Of a stretch of DNA of 64,000 nucleotides, positions 1-8,331 are shown piece after piece (position 1 is the first letter of the stretch; the number at the start of each line of letters is the position of its first letter). The translations under genes were made by a program, and so were the position numbers. Under the pieces are notes generated by a model. The model saw only the letters and a list, made by a program, of their open reading frames with translations. It did no database searches and was not told the DNA's origin. Source of the DNA: Nocardiopsis sp. TSRI0078 (GTDB lineage: Bacteria; Actinomycetota; Actinomycetes; Streptosporangiales; Streptosporangiaceae); the NCBI RefSeq assembly GCF_001905145.1, contig NZ_LWLB01000032.1, positions 222,622-286,621 of the forward strand. The letters run 5' to 3'.

Positions 1-221
1 CGCAGCATGTCGATGCACACACGGCCCACCACGGTGGTCAGCCAGCCTGCGAGGTTGTCGATCGAGGCCGCGTCCTGGCGCGACAGCCGAAGCCATGCCT
101 CCTGCACCGCGTCCTCCGCGTCCGCCCGCGACCCGAGCATCCGGTAGGCCACCGAGACGAGGCGTCCGCGCTGCCCCTCGAAGGCTTCCGCCACGGTCTC
201 CTCCGGAGCAGATCCGGTCAT
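1..221 (-). CDS. ECF (SigJ/ECF41-like) RNA polymerase sigma factor, N-terminal part only
   Basis: Reading the minus strand from the ATG at 219-221 gives an open frame to the window edge (73 codons). It contains the sigma region 2 pattern RGRLVSVAYRMLGSRADAED followed by AVQEAWLR and an Asn-Leu-Ala-Gly-Trp-Leu segment, which is the -10 recognition/core-binding part of group 4 sigma factors. Region 4 and any C-terminal SnoaL-like domain lie outside the window. It is divergent from a DoxX-like gene, so the 80-bp gap probably carries both promoters. The family is clear; the subgroup is an inference from sequence style. Confidence 0.85.
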   Translation of the reverse strand, partial: MTGSAPEETVAEAFEGQRGRLVSVAYRMLGSRADAEDAVQEAWLRLSRQDAASIDNLAGWLTTVVGRVCIDML

Positions 222-301
222 GTCGTTACCTTCCACGAGCGAGTGCCGTCATGGATGATGACGGGCCCGGACGGGCCGAGGTAACCGGCAAGGGAGGACC
301 C

Positions 302-685
302 ATGAACCTCGCTCTGTGGATCATCACCGGCCTGCTGGCCGCCGTCTTCCTCCTCGCGGGAACCACCAAGCTGTTCATTCCCCGGGAGAAGCTGGCCAAG
401 GCCCCTGGCGGGGGATGGGTCGAGGACTTCGGCTCGGGCTTCGTCAAGGCCCTCGGCGCGGTCGAGGTGCTGGGCGCTGTCGGCCTGGTCCTGCCCGCCG
501 TGCTCGGCATCGCGCCGGTCCTGGTGCCGCTGGCGGCCGTCGGACTGATGGTGGTCATGGCCGGTGCGGCGGTCGTGACCTTCCGCCGCGAGGAGCCCCC
601 GCACGCTGTGCTGAACCTGGTCTACCTCGCCCTGGCCGCCTTCGTGGCGTGGGGCCGGTTCGGCCCCGAGTCCTTCGTCGGGTGA
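302..685 (+). CDS. DoxX-like small integral membrane protein
   Basis: 127 residues, almost entirely four hydrophobic segments (about 4-24, 48-68, 70-92 and 104-120). The N-terminal AGTTKLF pattern after the first helix is typical of DoxX/DoxX-like proteins. The ATG at 302 is preceded by AGGGAGG at 291-297, so it is preferred over upstream in-frame starts. DoxX-like proteins are associated with redox functions in membranes, but this subfamily has no fixed biochemical role. It is divergent from an ECF sigma factor gene and may be one of its targets (inference). No catalytic motif is visible. Confidence 0.75.
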   Translation: MNLALWIITGLLAAVFLLAGTTKLFIPREKLAKAPGGGWVEDFGSGFVKALGAVEVLGAVGLVLPAVLGIAPVLVPLAAVGLMVVMAGAAVVTFRREEPPHAVLNLVYLALAAFVAWGRFGPESFVG

Positions 686-694
686 CCGTTCGGG

Positions 695-1291
695 TCAGGC
701 GAAGAGGGTCCTGTCGAGCATGGCGACGAGCTCCTCGGCGGCGGCGAGCGGGTCGTAGTCGGGGTGGTCCAGGTGCTCGGCCACGATCGCGTCGATGCCG
801 CCGCCGACGATCAGCGCCGTGGTGCGCAGGTCCAGGTCCGAGCTGGCCCCGCGCGCCTGCCGCGCGGCGTGCATCAGGTCCGCCAGGGGGCGCCAGCGCT
901 CGCTGGAGCGGCGCTCCCCGCCGTCGGACACCGCCGCGATGATCACCCGGGTGTACCCCGGGTGGTCCCGCAGGTAGCCGACCATCGAGCGGACGTAGGC
1001 GGCGGGCGCCCGCTCGGGACCGGCGCTCTCGACGGCCTCGCCCACGTGCTCCACCAGGCCCGTGAGCGCGCTCTCCCGGGCCGCGCGCACCAGGGCGTCC
1101 TTGGAGCGGAAGTGGTACAGCACCGCCGCCTTGGTGATCCCGGCCGCCTCGGCGATGCGGGCCAGCGAGGTCCCCGCGTCCCCGTGCTCGGCGATGAGCC
1201 GGACCGTCACGTCGATGAGCTGGGCGCGTCGCGCCTGTTCGGTCAGGGTGAGCTCTCCGCTCGCCCCGGAACGGGGGTTCTCTCTTGCCAT
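695..1291 (-). CDS. TetR/AcrR family transcriptional regulator
   Basis: 198 residues. An N-terminal helix-turn-helix domain (about residues 22-66, ending AVLYHFRSKDALV) is followed by a helical ligand-binding domain with no diagnostic motif. The gene is divergent from the alpha/beta hydrolase gene at 1346, and two palindromic sites with identical core ends lie in the short gap, so it most likely represses both itself and the hydrolase. The HTH family is certain; the effector is unknown. Confidence 0.9.
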   Translation of the reverse strand: MARENPRSGASGELTLTEQARRAQLIDVTVRLIAEHGDAGTSLARIAEAAGITKAAVLYHFRSKDALVRAARESALTGLVEHVGEAVESAGPERAPAAYVRSMVGYLRDHPGYTRVIIAAVSDGGERRSSERWRPLADLMHAARQARGASSDLDLRTTALIVGGGIDAIVAEHLDHPDYDPLAAAEELVAMLDRTLFA

Positions 1292-1300
1292 GACTCCGGA

Positions 1301-1336
1301 ACTTACCGTACGGTCAGATTACTTACCAATCGGTTA
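1301..1336. promoter_or_regulatory. Two tandem operator-like palindromes between the TetR and hydrolase genes
   Basis: A perfect 10-bp palindrome ACCGTACGGT (1305-1314) and a related imperfect one ACCAATCGGT (1325-1334) are each preceded by CTT. Their centres are exactly 20 bp apart, about two helical turns, which suits two TetR dimers on one DNA face. They end 10 bp before the hydrolase start. The binding protein is inferred from position only. Confidence 0.6.
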
Positions 1337-1345
1337 GGGGGAGTG

Positions 1346-2326
1346 GTGGAGAAGAAACGGCAGCGGGGCCGGCGGGTCCTCCTCGTGCTCGGCGCCGTCA
1401 CCGCCGCGGTGCTCGTCGCCGCGGTCGCCCTGCGCACGCCCTCCCCGGCGGGGCACTGGCGCTCGGCCGAGGGGTACGACGCGTTCATGGAGGCCTACGA
1501 GGCCGCGATGGCGGAGCTGCCCCGTCCGGACGCCGAGGTCGACGTGCGCACGGACTACGGGGTCGTGCGGATGTACCGCTTCGAGGGAACGGGCGGCGCA
1601 CATAGTCCGCTGGTGCTCCTGCCCGGGCGGGCGTCGGCCTCGCCGGTCTGGGCGGACAACCTGCCGTCCCTGCTGGAGGTGGGGGACGTCTACACGGTCG
1701 ACCTGCTGGGAGAACCGGGCCTGAGCGTGCAGGCCAGGCCCATCGAGGACGACGAGGACCAGGCGGAGTGGCTGCACCAGGCCCTCGGCGGCCTGCCCGA
1801 GGAGGAGTTCCACCTGGTGGGGCTCTCGATCGGCGGTTGGACGGCGGCGAACCTCGCCACGCGCGAGCCCTCGCTCCTCGCCACCGTGACGCTGGTCGAC
1901 CCGGTGTTCGTCCTCGACGGCATGCCCCTGGAGACGGTCATGCGCTCCCTGCCCGCCTCGCTGCCCTGGCTGCCGCGCTCCTGGCGGGAGGGGTTCAACT
2001 CCTGGACGGCGGGCGGCGCGCCGGTGGAGGACGTGCCGGTCGCGGACATGATCGAGTCCGGCATGCAGAACTACGCGCTCAAGCTGCCCCAACCCGGCAG
2101 GATCAGCGAGGAGGCGCTTGAGGATCTGGACATGCCCGTGCTGGCGGTCGTCGCCGGGGAGTCGGTGATGCACGATCCGGATGTCGCGGTCGCGACCGCC
2201 GAGCGCGCACTGAGCCCCGGGACGGTGGAGGTCTACCCCGACGCCTCGCACGCGGTCAACGGCGAGTACCCGCAGGAGCTGGCCGCCGACATCGCCGCAT
2301 TCCTGGCCGAGGCCGACCGCACCTGA
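1346..2326 (+). CDS. Membrane-anchored alpha/beta hydrolase
   Basis: 326 residues from the GTG at 1346 (a GTG at 1343 is equally possible; both sit right behind a GGGGGA stretch). Residues about 8-27 form one hydrophobic N-terminal anchor after a basic KKRQRGRR segment, so the enzyme domain should face outside. The nucleophile elbow reads GLSIGG with Ser about 161, and a C-terminal DASHAVNG supplies the catalytic His about 302. This is the general esterase/lipase/peptidase fold; the substrate cannot be told. It is divergent from a TetR gene and shares its operator region, so expression is probably inducible. Confidence 0.8.
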   Translation: MEKKRQRGRRVLLVLGAVTAAVLVAAVALRTPSPAGHWRSAEGYDAFMEAYEAAMAELPRPDAEVDVRTDYGVVRMYRFEGTGGAHSPLVLLPGRASASPVWADNLPSLLEVGDVYTVDLLGEPGLSVQARPIEDDEDQAEWLHQALGGLPEEEFHLVGLSIGGWTAANLATREPSLLATVTLVDPVFVLDGMPLETVMRSLPASLPWLPRSWREGFNSWTAGGAPVEDVPVADMIESGMQNYALKLPQPGRISEEALEDLDMPVLAVVAGESVMHDPDVAVATAERALSPGTVEVYPDASHAVNGEYPQELAADIAAFLAEADRT

Positions 2327-2390
2327 GGGGGTGTGCGCCCCAGAGGCCGTGCCGGCTCCACCGACCTCCTCGGGCGTGCCGCTGCGGGGG

Positions 2391-3389
2391 TCAACTGGAG
2401 GCGCGTTCGACCAGGTGGGGGGCGAACAGCAGGCGCCGGTGCCGGTGGGCGGGGTCCTCGACCTCCTCCACCAACAGCCGCGCCGCCGCACCGCCCAGGG
2501 CGTGGCTGTCCACGTGCACCGAGGTCAGCGGGACCCCGGCCGTGGCCGCCGACTCGATGTCGTCGAAGCCCACCACCGCGATGTCGTCGGGGATGCGCCT
2601 GCCCGCGCGGGTGACCGCCTGCATCACGCCCAGGGCCAGCAGGTCGTTGGCGCAGAACACCGCCGTGGTCGGACGGGACGAGGCCAGGATCCGCTCGCCC
2701 GCGCGCCGCCCCTGGTCCAGGGTGAACGCGCCCGTCTCCACCACCTCCACGGCCTCCTCCGGCCGCCCCGCGAGCGCGGCCGCCCGGCGGCAGCCCTCCA
2801 GACGGTCGACGGACTGGCGCATGTGCGCGGGGCCCGTCACGCAGGTGATCCGCTCGTGCCCGCGCGCCAGCAGGTGGGTGGCCGCCATCTCGCCGCCCGC
2901 GACGTCGTCGACGGCCACCGAGCACACGTCGGGATAGTCGGTCGAGTTGTGGAACAGCACCATGCGCAGCCCCAGCGCCCGCACCCGGTCCACCCACGCG
3001 CGGGAGAGCTCCGACGGGGTGATGAGCACTCCCTGTGCCTGCTGCTGCAGCAGCATCTCCAGGTAGCGCTCCTCCTTGCCGGTGTCCACGTCGGTGTTGC
3101 ACAGCACCACGGTCCGCCCCACGGTGTGCAGGTGGTCCTCGGCGCCGCGGGCCACCCCGGTGAGGAAGGGGTTGCGCACGTCGAACAGCACCAGGCCCAC
3201 CCCCGTGCCGTAGCCGTTGCTGAGCTGGCGCGCGGCCTGGTTGGGGCGGTAGCCGAGCGTGTCGACGGCCTCGCGCACCCGGTCCCGGGTGGTGGGCGCG
3301 AGGACCTCGGGCCGGTTCAGGAAGTTGGACACCGTGGCCACGGAGACCCCGGCCTCCCGGGCCACTTGCCTTATGCTGACGGCCTTCAC
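2391..3389 (-). CDS. LacI family regulator of the rhamnosidase/ABC locus
   Basis: 332 residues. The N-terminal LacI HTH (IRQVAREAGVSVATVSNFLN) is at about residues 6-25, the hinge helix (NQAARQLSNG) at about 50-59, and a periplasmic-binding-protein-like effector domain fills the rest. It lies directly downstream of, and on the same strand as, the GH78 rhamnosidase gene, next to an ABC sugar importer. Palindromes of one design occur before this gene, before the rhamnosidase gene and before the permease genes, which points to an autoregulated sugar-responsive repressor. The inducer (rhamnose, a rhamnoside or another sugar) is inferred. Confidence 0.9.
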   Translation of the reverse strand: MKAVSIRQVAREAGVSVATVSNFLNRPEVLAPTTRDRVREAVDTLGYRPNQAARQLSNGYGTGVGLVLFDVRNPFLTGVARGAEDHLHTVGRTVVLCNTDVDTGKEERYLEMLLQQQAQGVLITPSELSRAWVDRVRALGLRMVLFHNSTDYPDVCSVAVDDVAGGEMAATHLLARGHERITCVTGPAHMRQSVDRLEGCRRAAALAGRPEEAVEVVETGAFTLDQGRRAGERILASSRPTTAVFCANDLLALGVMQAVTRAGRRIPDDIAVVGFDDIESAATAGVPLTSVHVDSHALGGAAARLLVEEVEDPAHRHRRLLFAPHLVERASS

Positions 3390-3428
3390 GGCGTGTGTGC
3401 TCCCCGCGTCCCCGCTGGAGGGGTTGGT

Positions 3429-3442
3429 TTGTAACGCTTCAA
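3429..3442. promoter_or_regulatory. LacI-type operator copy 1 (upstream of the lacI-like gene)
   Basis: TTGTAACGCTTCAA, read on the minus strand as TTGAAGCGTTACAA, matches the sites at 6162-6175 and 6417-6430 (shared form TTGAAnCGnTTCAA). It lies 40 bp before the regulator start, which suggests autoregulation. Confidence 0.65.
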
Positions 3443-3498
3443 CTCAGGTTCTCCGATGGTAGTGGTGCGCGGGTGTGCCGCACCCGGCCCGGCTCCGC

Positions 3499-6102
3499 TC
3501 AGGCGGGTCGCCAGGGCGCCTCCAGGCTGTGCGCGCCGCCGCCCACCTCGAAGGGCTCCACACCCGGCAGGTCCACCACGGCCGTCGTCCCCGGAGGTAC
3601 GACGGCGGCCACGCGGAGCCGGTCCCCGTCGCGGCGCCAGTGCACGCTCGCCGTTCCGTAGGGCGTCTCGTGCGAGGCCCCCGCCCGCTCCAGGCCGCCG
3701 CCCGGCCGGGGTGCGACGCGGATCCGCCGGTAGCCCGGGGCGTCGGGCGCCAGGCCCGCCACCGTGCGGTGCAGCCAGTCGGCCACCGCGCCGAGCGCGT
3801 AGTGGTTGAAGGAGGTCATCTCCCCGGGGTTGACCCGCCCGTCGGGCAGCATGCTGTCCCAGCGCTCCCAAACCGTGGTCGCCCCCATCGTCACCGGATA
3901 GAGCCACGAGGGCGCCTCGCGCTGCAGCAGCAGCCGGTAGGCGGTGGCGGTGTGGCCGTGGCGCGACAGGGCGTCGCACACCAGGGGCGTACCGGCGAAA
4001 CCGGTGGCGATGCGGTACCCGTCCTCGGCCACGAGCTCCGCGAGCCGGTCGGCCGCCGCGGGCCGGGCCTCCTCGGGCAGCAGGCCGAAGCACAGGGCCA
4101 GCGCGTACGCCGTCTGGGTGTGGCTGGTGAGCAGCCCCCCGCCGTCGGTGTAGGCCTTGCGGAACCCCGTGCGCACGTGCTCGGCCAGGCGCTCGTAGCG
4201 CTCCCGGTCGGCGTCCCTGCCCAGCACCCGCGCGGTCCCGGCCATGGTGCGGGCCGACTCGGCGGCGTAGGCGGTGGCCACCAGCGAGGGCTCGGTGCGC
4301 CCCTGGAAGGGGTCCTCCGGCGGCGCCGCCGGGTCGAGCCAGTCGCCCAGCTGCTTGTCGCGCCGCCACGTGCCGTCGGCCTCCAGCCGCTCGGCCACCA
4401 GGTCCATCCAGGCCGTGGCGCTGGCGTACTGGTCGTCGAGCACGCGCGCGTCGCCGAAGCGCTCGTAGACCCGCCACGGCGTGAGCACGGCGGCGTCGCC
4501 CCACACCGCCGCGGGCCAGGCGGGGGTCCACGTCGGCGCTTCGATGGTGGGGACGATGAAGGGCACCGTGCCGTCGAGGTACTGCTCGGCGGCCAGGTCG
4601 GCCAGCCACGAGCGCAGCAGGCCGGAGCAGTCGTAGAGGAAGGCCGCCGTGGGCGCGAACACCTGGATGTCACCGGTCCAGCCCAGCCGCTCGTCGCGCT
4701 GGGGGCAGTCGGTGGGCACGTCGACGAAGTTGCCGCGCATGCTCCAGCGCACGTTCTCGTGCAGCCGCTCCACGAGCGGATCGGAGCAGGTGAACTCCCC
4801 CGTGGGCCGCATGTCGGTGTGCAGCACGCGCGCCACCAGCGCGCCGGTCTCCGGGGAGCCGGGCCAGCCGGTGATCTCCGCGTACCGGAAGCCGTGGTAG
4901 GTGAAGCGCGGCTCCCACTCCTCGACCTCGCCGGTACCCGCCAGCACGAGGGTGTCGGTGGCCTCGGCGAAGCGCAGCGGCCGCGTGCACAGCTCCCCGT
5001 CCTCCAGCACCTCGGCGTGGCGCACGGTCACCTCGGTGCCCTCGGGTCCCGCCACGCGCAGGCGCAGGCGTCCCACGAGGTTCTGGCCGAAGTCCACCAG
5101 CAGGCGGCCCGAGGCGGTCCGGGCGACCGACACCGGGTCCAGCTCCGCGGTGCAGCGCACCGGCGGCGACAGCGGCGCCACCAGCGTGGCCGGGTCGCGC
5201 TCCACGGGCACCGTGCGGGCCCAGTCCGCGTCGTCGAACCCCGGCCGCGACCAGCCCGCGCGCTCCAGGCGCGCGTCGTGGCGCTCACCGTCGTAGAGGC
5301 TGGAGGACAGCGTCGGGGAGGGCGCGCACCGCCAGTCGGGCCCGGTGCCGAAGCGCACCGTCGAGCCGTCCTCGCACTCGACCTCCAGCTGCGCGAGCAG
5401 CCCGGTGCGGTCGCCGTAGGTGTCGCGCCGGCCGCCGTGGAAGCCGATGCGGCCGCGGTACCAGCCGTCCGCCAGGTGCGCGCCGAGCACGTTCGCGCCC
5501 TCGCCCAGCAGCGCGGTCACGTCGTGGGTGCGGTAGCGCAGCCGCGCCGGATAGGTGGTCCAGCCGGGCGCGAGCACCTCGTCGCCCACGCGCACCCCGT
5601 TGATCTCGGCCTCGAAGACGCCGTGCGCGGTGACGTACAGGCGCGCGGAGCGCGGCGGCGCGGGCAGCGCGAAGCCGCCCCGCAGCAGGACGGGGCGCTC
5701 GTCCTCGCCCAGTCCGTCACCGGGGCCGACCATCGTCGCCCACCAGTCGGCCGGCTCCAGCAGACCCGTCTCGACCTCCAGGGCGGGGCTCCAGGGCGAG
5801 GGCTCGGCCAGGCCGCCTCCCCACACGCGCACGCGCACCGACCGGCGCTCGCGTGAGGCCAGGGGAGCCCCCGGCCAGGGCACGAGCACGGACTCGGGAC
5901 TGTCGACGCGGCCGCTGGTCCAGCTCCGTCCGCCGTCGCACACCTCGATCTCGTAGGCCTCCTGCCGCCAGTCCGGCGGCGCCTGGCGCACCGTCCACGA
6001 CAGGCGGGGGGAGGACTCGCCGATGCCCAGCGCCGTGCGGTGGTGCTCGGCGGTGGGCGCGTCGGGGACGAGCCCGACGGGGGAGCTGCGGGGATGGGGC
6101 AC
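3499..6102 (-). CDS. Alpha-L-rhamnosidase, glycoside hydrolase family 78
   Basis: 867 residues, a normal length for GH78. N-terminal beta-sandwich domains (about 1-330) precede the (alpha/alpha)6 catalytic barrel (about 345-770) and a C-terminal beta domain. The family signature DVPTDCPQRDERLGWTGD is intact near residues 462-479 and holds the acidic catalytic cluster (Glu about 471). GH78 enzymes release terminal alpha-L-rhamnose by inversion. No signal peptide is visible, so it should act in the cytoplasm on imported rhamnosides. The start ATG at 6102 lies 60 bp from a LacI-type operator. The divergent importer genes and the GH3 enzyme suggest use of rhamnose-containing glycosides such as plant flavonoid rutinosides (inference). 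Confidence 0.93.
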   Translation of the reverse strand: MPHPRSSPVGLVPDAPTAEHHRTALGIGESSPRLSWTVRQAPPDWRQEAYEIEVCDGGRSWTSGRVDSPESVLVPWPGAPLASRERRSVRVRVWGGGLAEPSPWSPALEVETGLLEPADWWATMVGPGDGLGEDERPVLLRGGFALPAPPRSARLYVTAHGVFEAEINGVRVGDEVLAPGWTTYPARLRYRTHDVTALLGEGANVLGAHLADGWYRGRIGFHGGRRDTYGDRTGLLAQLEVECEDGSTVRFGTGPDWRCAPSPTLSSSLYDGERHDARLERAGWSRPGFDDADWARTVPVERDPATLVAPLSPPVRCTAELDPVSVARTASGRLLVDFGQNLVGRLRLRVAGPEGTEVTVRHAEVLEDGELCTRPLRFAEATDTLVLAGTGEVEEWEPRFTYHGFRYAEITGWPGSPETGALVARVLHTDMRPTGEFTCSDPLVERLHENVRWSMRGNFVDVPTDCPQRDERLGWTGDIQVFAPTAAFLYDCSGLLRSWLADLAAEQYLDGTVPFIVPTIEAPTWTPAWPAAVWGDAAVLTPWRVYERFGDARVLDDQYASATAWMDLVAERLEADGTWRRDKQLGDWLDPAAPPEDPFQGRTEPSLVATAYAAESARTMAGTARVLGRDADRERYERLAEHVRTGFRKAYTDGGGLLTSHTQTAYALALCFGLLPEEARPAAADRLAELVAEDGYRIATGFAGTPLVCDALSRHGHTATAYRLLLQREAPSWLYPVTMGATTVWERWDSMLPDGRVNPGEMTSFNHYALGAVADWLHRTVAGLAPDAPGYRRIRVAPRPGGGLERAGASHETPYGTASVHWRRDGDRLRVAAVVPPGTTAVVDLPGVEPFEVGGGAHSLEAPWRPA

Positions 6103-6504
6103 GAGGGACTCCTGGATGGGAGCGAAGACGGAACGGTCCCTGGTGTGGACGTGAACAGTTTTTGAAGCGGTTCAACGCTCAGGGCAAGCGTAACCGTAGG
6201 AACGCGGACGTGCTTTCGTCAAGGGGTGGACATCGTGGAGTCATCGTCCGGTCTCGTGTCAAGCCCTGCTTCCGTTCAATGGAACCCCAGCTCACAAGCT
6301 TTCTGCGCAGGGACTCCCGGCTGCATACGTATGCTGTCGGTCAGGTTGCGAAGAGGTTTCGTTCATGTGCGGGGGTTGACTCACGTCACTCTCCCGGCCT
6401 AGCTTCGGGCCACTAAATGAATCGTTTCAACTCTGTTAAACCCCAGAGTCGCGCAGGAGGCGGGGCGTAGGCCGCCGCCTCCCGCACCTCATGAGGAAGA
6501 CCCG
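6103..6504. promoter_or_regulatory. Divergent promoter region of rhamnosidase and ABC importer operons
   Basis: About 400 bp with no credible gene and lower GC than its flanks. It carries two LacI-type palindromes, TTGAAGCGGTTCAA (6162-6175) nearer the rhamnosidase start and ATGAATCGTTTCAA (6417-6430) nearer the permease start. One operator per direction indicates that both operons answer to the same regulator. I cannot assign -35/-10 boxes with confidence. Confidence 0.65.
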
Positions 6505-7467
6505 ATGGAGACAGCCATGGCCCCGCAGGCCCAGTCGGCCACACCCGCGGGGAGCAAGAGTCCGCCCCCGCCCGCCCCGGCGGGACGCGCCCGGTCCCAC
6601 CGGACCGCCGTGCCCTGGTGGTTCGTGCTCCCCGCGCTCGCCTTCTTCGCGTTCGCGGTGCTCGTTCCCAGCGCCCGCGGCGCGGTGTACTCCTTCACCG
6701 ACTGGGACGGCCTGGCCCGCTCCTTCAGCTTCGTCGGCCTGGAGCAGTACCGCGCCCTGTTCGCCGACGAGAACGCCCGCGACGCGCTCGTCCACACCCT
6801 CCTGATCGCCTTCGCGGTCACGATCGTGCAGAACGCCGTCGGCCTGCTCCTCGCGCTCGGTGTCAACAGCCGGATCAAGTCGCGCAACGTCCTGCGGGTG
6901 TTCTTCTTCGCCCCGGCCGTCATCACCCCGGTCGTCACCGCCTACCTGTGGAAGTACCTGTACTCCCCGGAGGGCGCCGTCAACGCCGCCTTCGAGGCGC
7001 TCGGCCTGGGCTTCCTCGCACAGAACTGGCTGGGCGACAGCGACATCGCCCTGTGGTCGGTCGTCGCCGTCATCGTCTGGCAGTTCGCCGGATACTCCAT
7101 GGTCATCTTCCTGGCCGGACTCCAGTCCATCCCCAAGGAGATCTACGAGGCCTCGGACATGGACGGCGCCGGGCCCGTCCGGCGCTTCTGGCACATCGTG
7201 CGGCCCATGCTCGCCCCCGCCTTCACCATCAACCTGATGCTCTCCCTGGTCGGCGGCCTGAAGCTGTTCGACCAGGTGTGGGTGATGACCCAGGGCGGCC
7301 CCGGCGGCGCCACCGACACCCTGTCCACCGTCATCTACCGCGAGGCCTTCCAGTTCAACGCCTTCGCCTACAGCACGGCCATGGCGGTGGTGCTGACCCT
7401 GTTCGTGATCGTGCTGAGCGGCGTCCAGTACGGCTACCTCGGCCGTCAGGAGAAGAGGAACTCGTGA
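6505..7467 (+). CDS. ABC sugar transporter permease, MalF/UgpA-like
   Basis: 320 residues with six predicted membrane helices and the EAA loop (YEASDMDGAGPVRRFWHIVRP, about residues 213-233) that contacts the ATPase. It belongs to the CUT1 carbohydrate-uptake group. The ATG at 6505 follows GAGGAAGA; a second ATG at 6520 is possible. Its stop overlaps the next permease start by four bases (7464-7467), so the two are translationally coupled. No ATPase gene is present in this locus. Confidence 0.93.
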   Translation: METAMAPQAQSATPAGSKSPPPPAPAGRARSHRTAVPWWFVLPALAFFAFAVLVPSARGAVYSFTDWDGLARSFSFVGLEQYRALFADENARDALVHTLLIAFAVTIVQNAVGLLLALGVNSRIKSRNVLRVFFFAPAVITPVVTAYLWKYLYSPEGAVNAAFEALGLGFLAQNWLGDSDIALWSVVAVIVWQFAGYSMVIFLAGLQSIPKEIYEASDMDGAGPVRRFWHIVRPMLAPAFTINLMLSLVGGLKLFDQVWVMTQGGPGGATDTLSTVIYREAFQFNAFAYSTAMAVVLTLFVIVLSGVQYGYLGRQEKRNS

Positions 7468-8288
7468 AGCGTTACACATGGCGGACGGGCGTCCTCGAAG
7501 CGGTGATGATCGCCGCGGCCCTGGCCTTCGCCTTCCCGGTCTACGTCCTCCTCGTGCAGGCGCTGCGCCCGAAGGAGGTGACGGGCGCCTCGCCGCTGTC
7601 CCCGCCGGCGGCGCCCACCCTGGACAACTTCGCCGAGGCCTGGCAGCAGGCGAGCCTGGGGCCGGCGATCGTCAACAGCACCCTGGTCACCGTGGTCAGC
7701 GTCGTGCTGCTGGTCGTGTTCTCGTCGCTGGCCGCCTACCCGATCGCGCGCTCCACCCGCGGCTGGTCGCGCGCCGTCTTCGCGCTGTTCATGCTGGGCC
7801 TGCTCCTGCCGTTCCAGCTGGCGCTCATCCCGCTCTACCAGACCATGCGCGACCTGGGCCTGCTGGGCAACCCGGTCGCGCTCATCATCTACTACACCGG
7901 CCTGCAGATGCCCTTCTCCGTGTTCCTGTACACGGGATTCCTGCGCAGCCTGGACCGCGGCTACGAGGAGGCCGCGATGATGGACGGCGCCGGGCCCGTG
8001 CGCACCTTCTTCAACGTCGTCCTGCCGCTGCTGCGCCCGATCACCGGAACGGTGGTCATCCTCAACGTCATCTTCGTCTGGAACGACTTCCTGACCCCGC
8101 TCCTCTACCTCAGCGGCTCGGGCAGCCAGACCATCCCCGTGGCCCTGTTCGGATTCGTCGGACAGTACGTCTCCCAGTGGCCGCTGGTCTTCGCGGGCCT
8201 GATCATCGGCTCGGTCCCCGTCCTCACCGTCTACTTCGCCATGCAAAAGCGCGTCATCCAGGGCTTCGCCGGAGGACTGAAGGGCTGA
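7464..8288 (+). CDS. ABC sugar transporter permease, MalG/UgpE-like
   Basis: 274 residues from the GTG at 7464, which overlaps the preceding stop as GTGA. Six membrane segments and the EAA motif (YEEAAMMDGAGPVRTFFNVV, about residues 171-190) identify the second CUT1 permease. Together with the upstream permease it forms the membrane channel, and the binding lipoprotein follows 43 bp downstream in the same operon. Regulation is probably by the LacI protein encoded at 2391-3389 through the operator at 6417. Confidence 0.93.
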   Translation: MKRYTWRTGVLEAVMIAAALAFAFPVYVLLVQALRPKEVTGASPLSPPAAPTLDNFAEAWQQASLGPAIVNSTLVTVVSVVLLVVFSSLAAYPIARSTRGWSRAVFALFMLGLLLPFQLALIPLYQTMRDLGLLGNPVALIIYYTGLQMPFSVFLYTGFLRSLDRGYEEAAMMDGAGPVRTFFNVVLPLLRPITGTVVILNVIFVWNDFLTPLLYLSGSGSQTIPVALFGFVGQYVSQWPLVFAGLIIGSVPVLTVYFAMQKRVIQGFAGGLKG

Positions 8289-8331
8289 CCCCCTCCACCG
8301 CGCCGCCCCACACCCCTTCCCGGAGAGATCC

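Noticed and set aside
3475-5856. Long plus-strand open frame opposite the rhamnosidase gene
   Set aside because: Its translation is Arg/Gly/Pro-rich without domains; the minus strand carries an intact GH78 protein.
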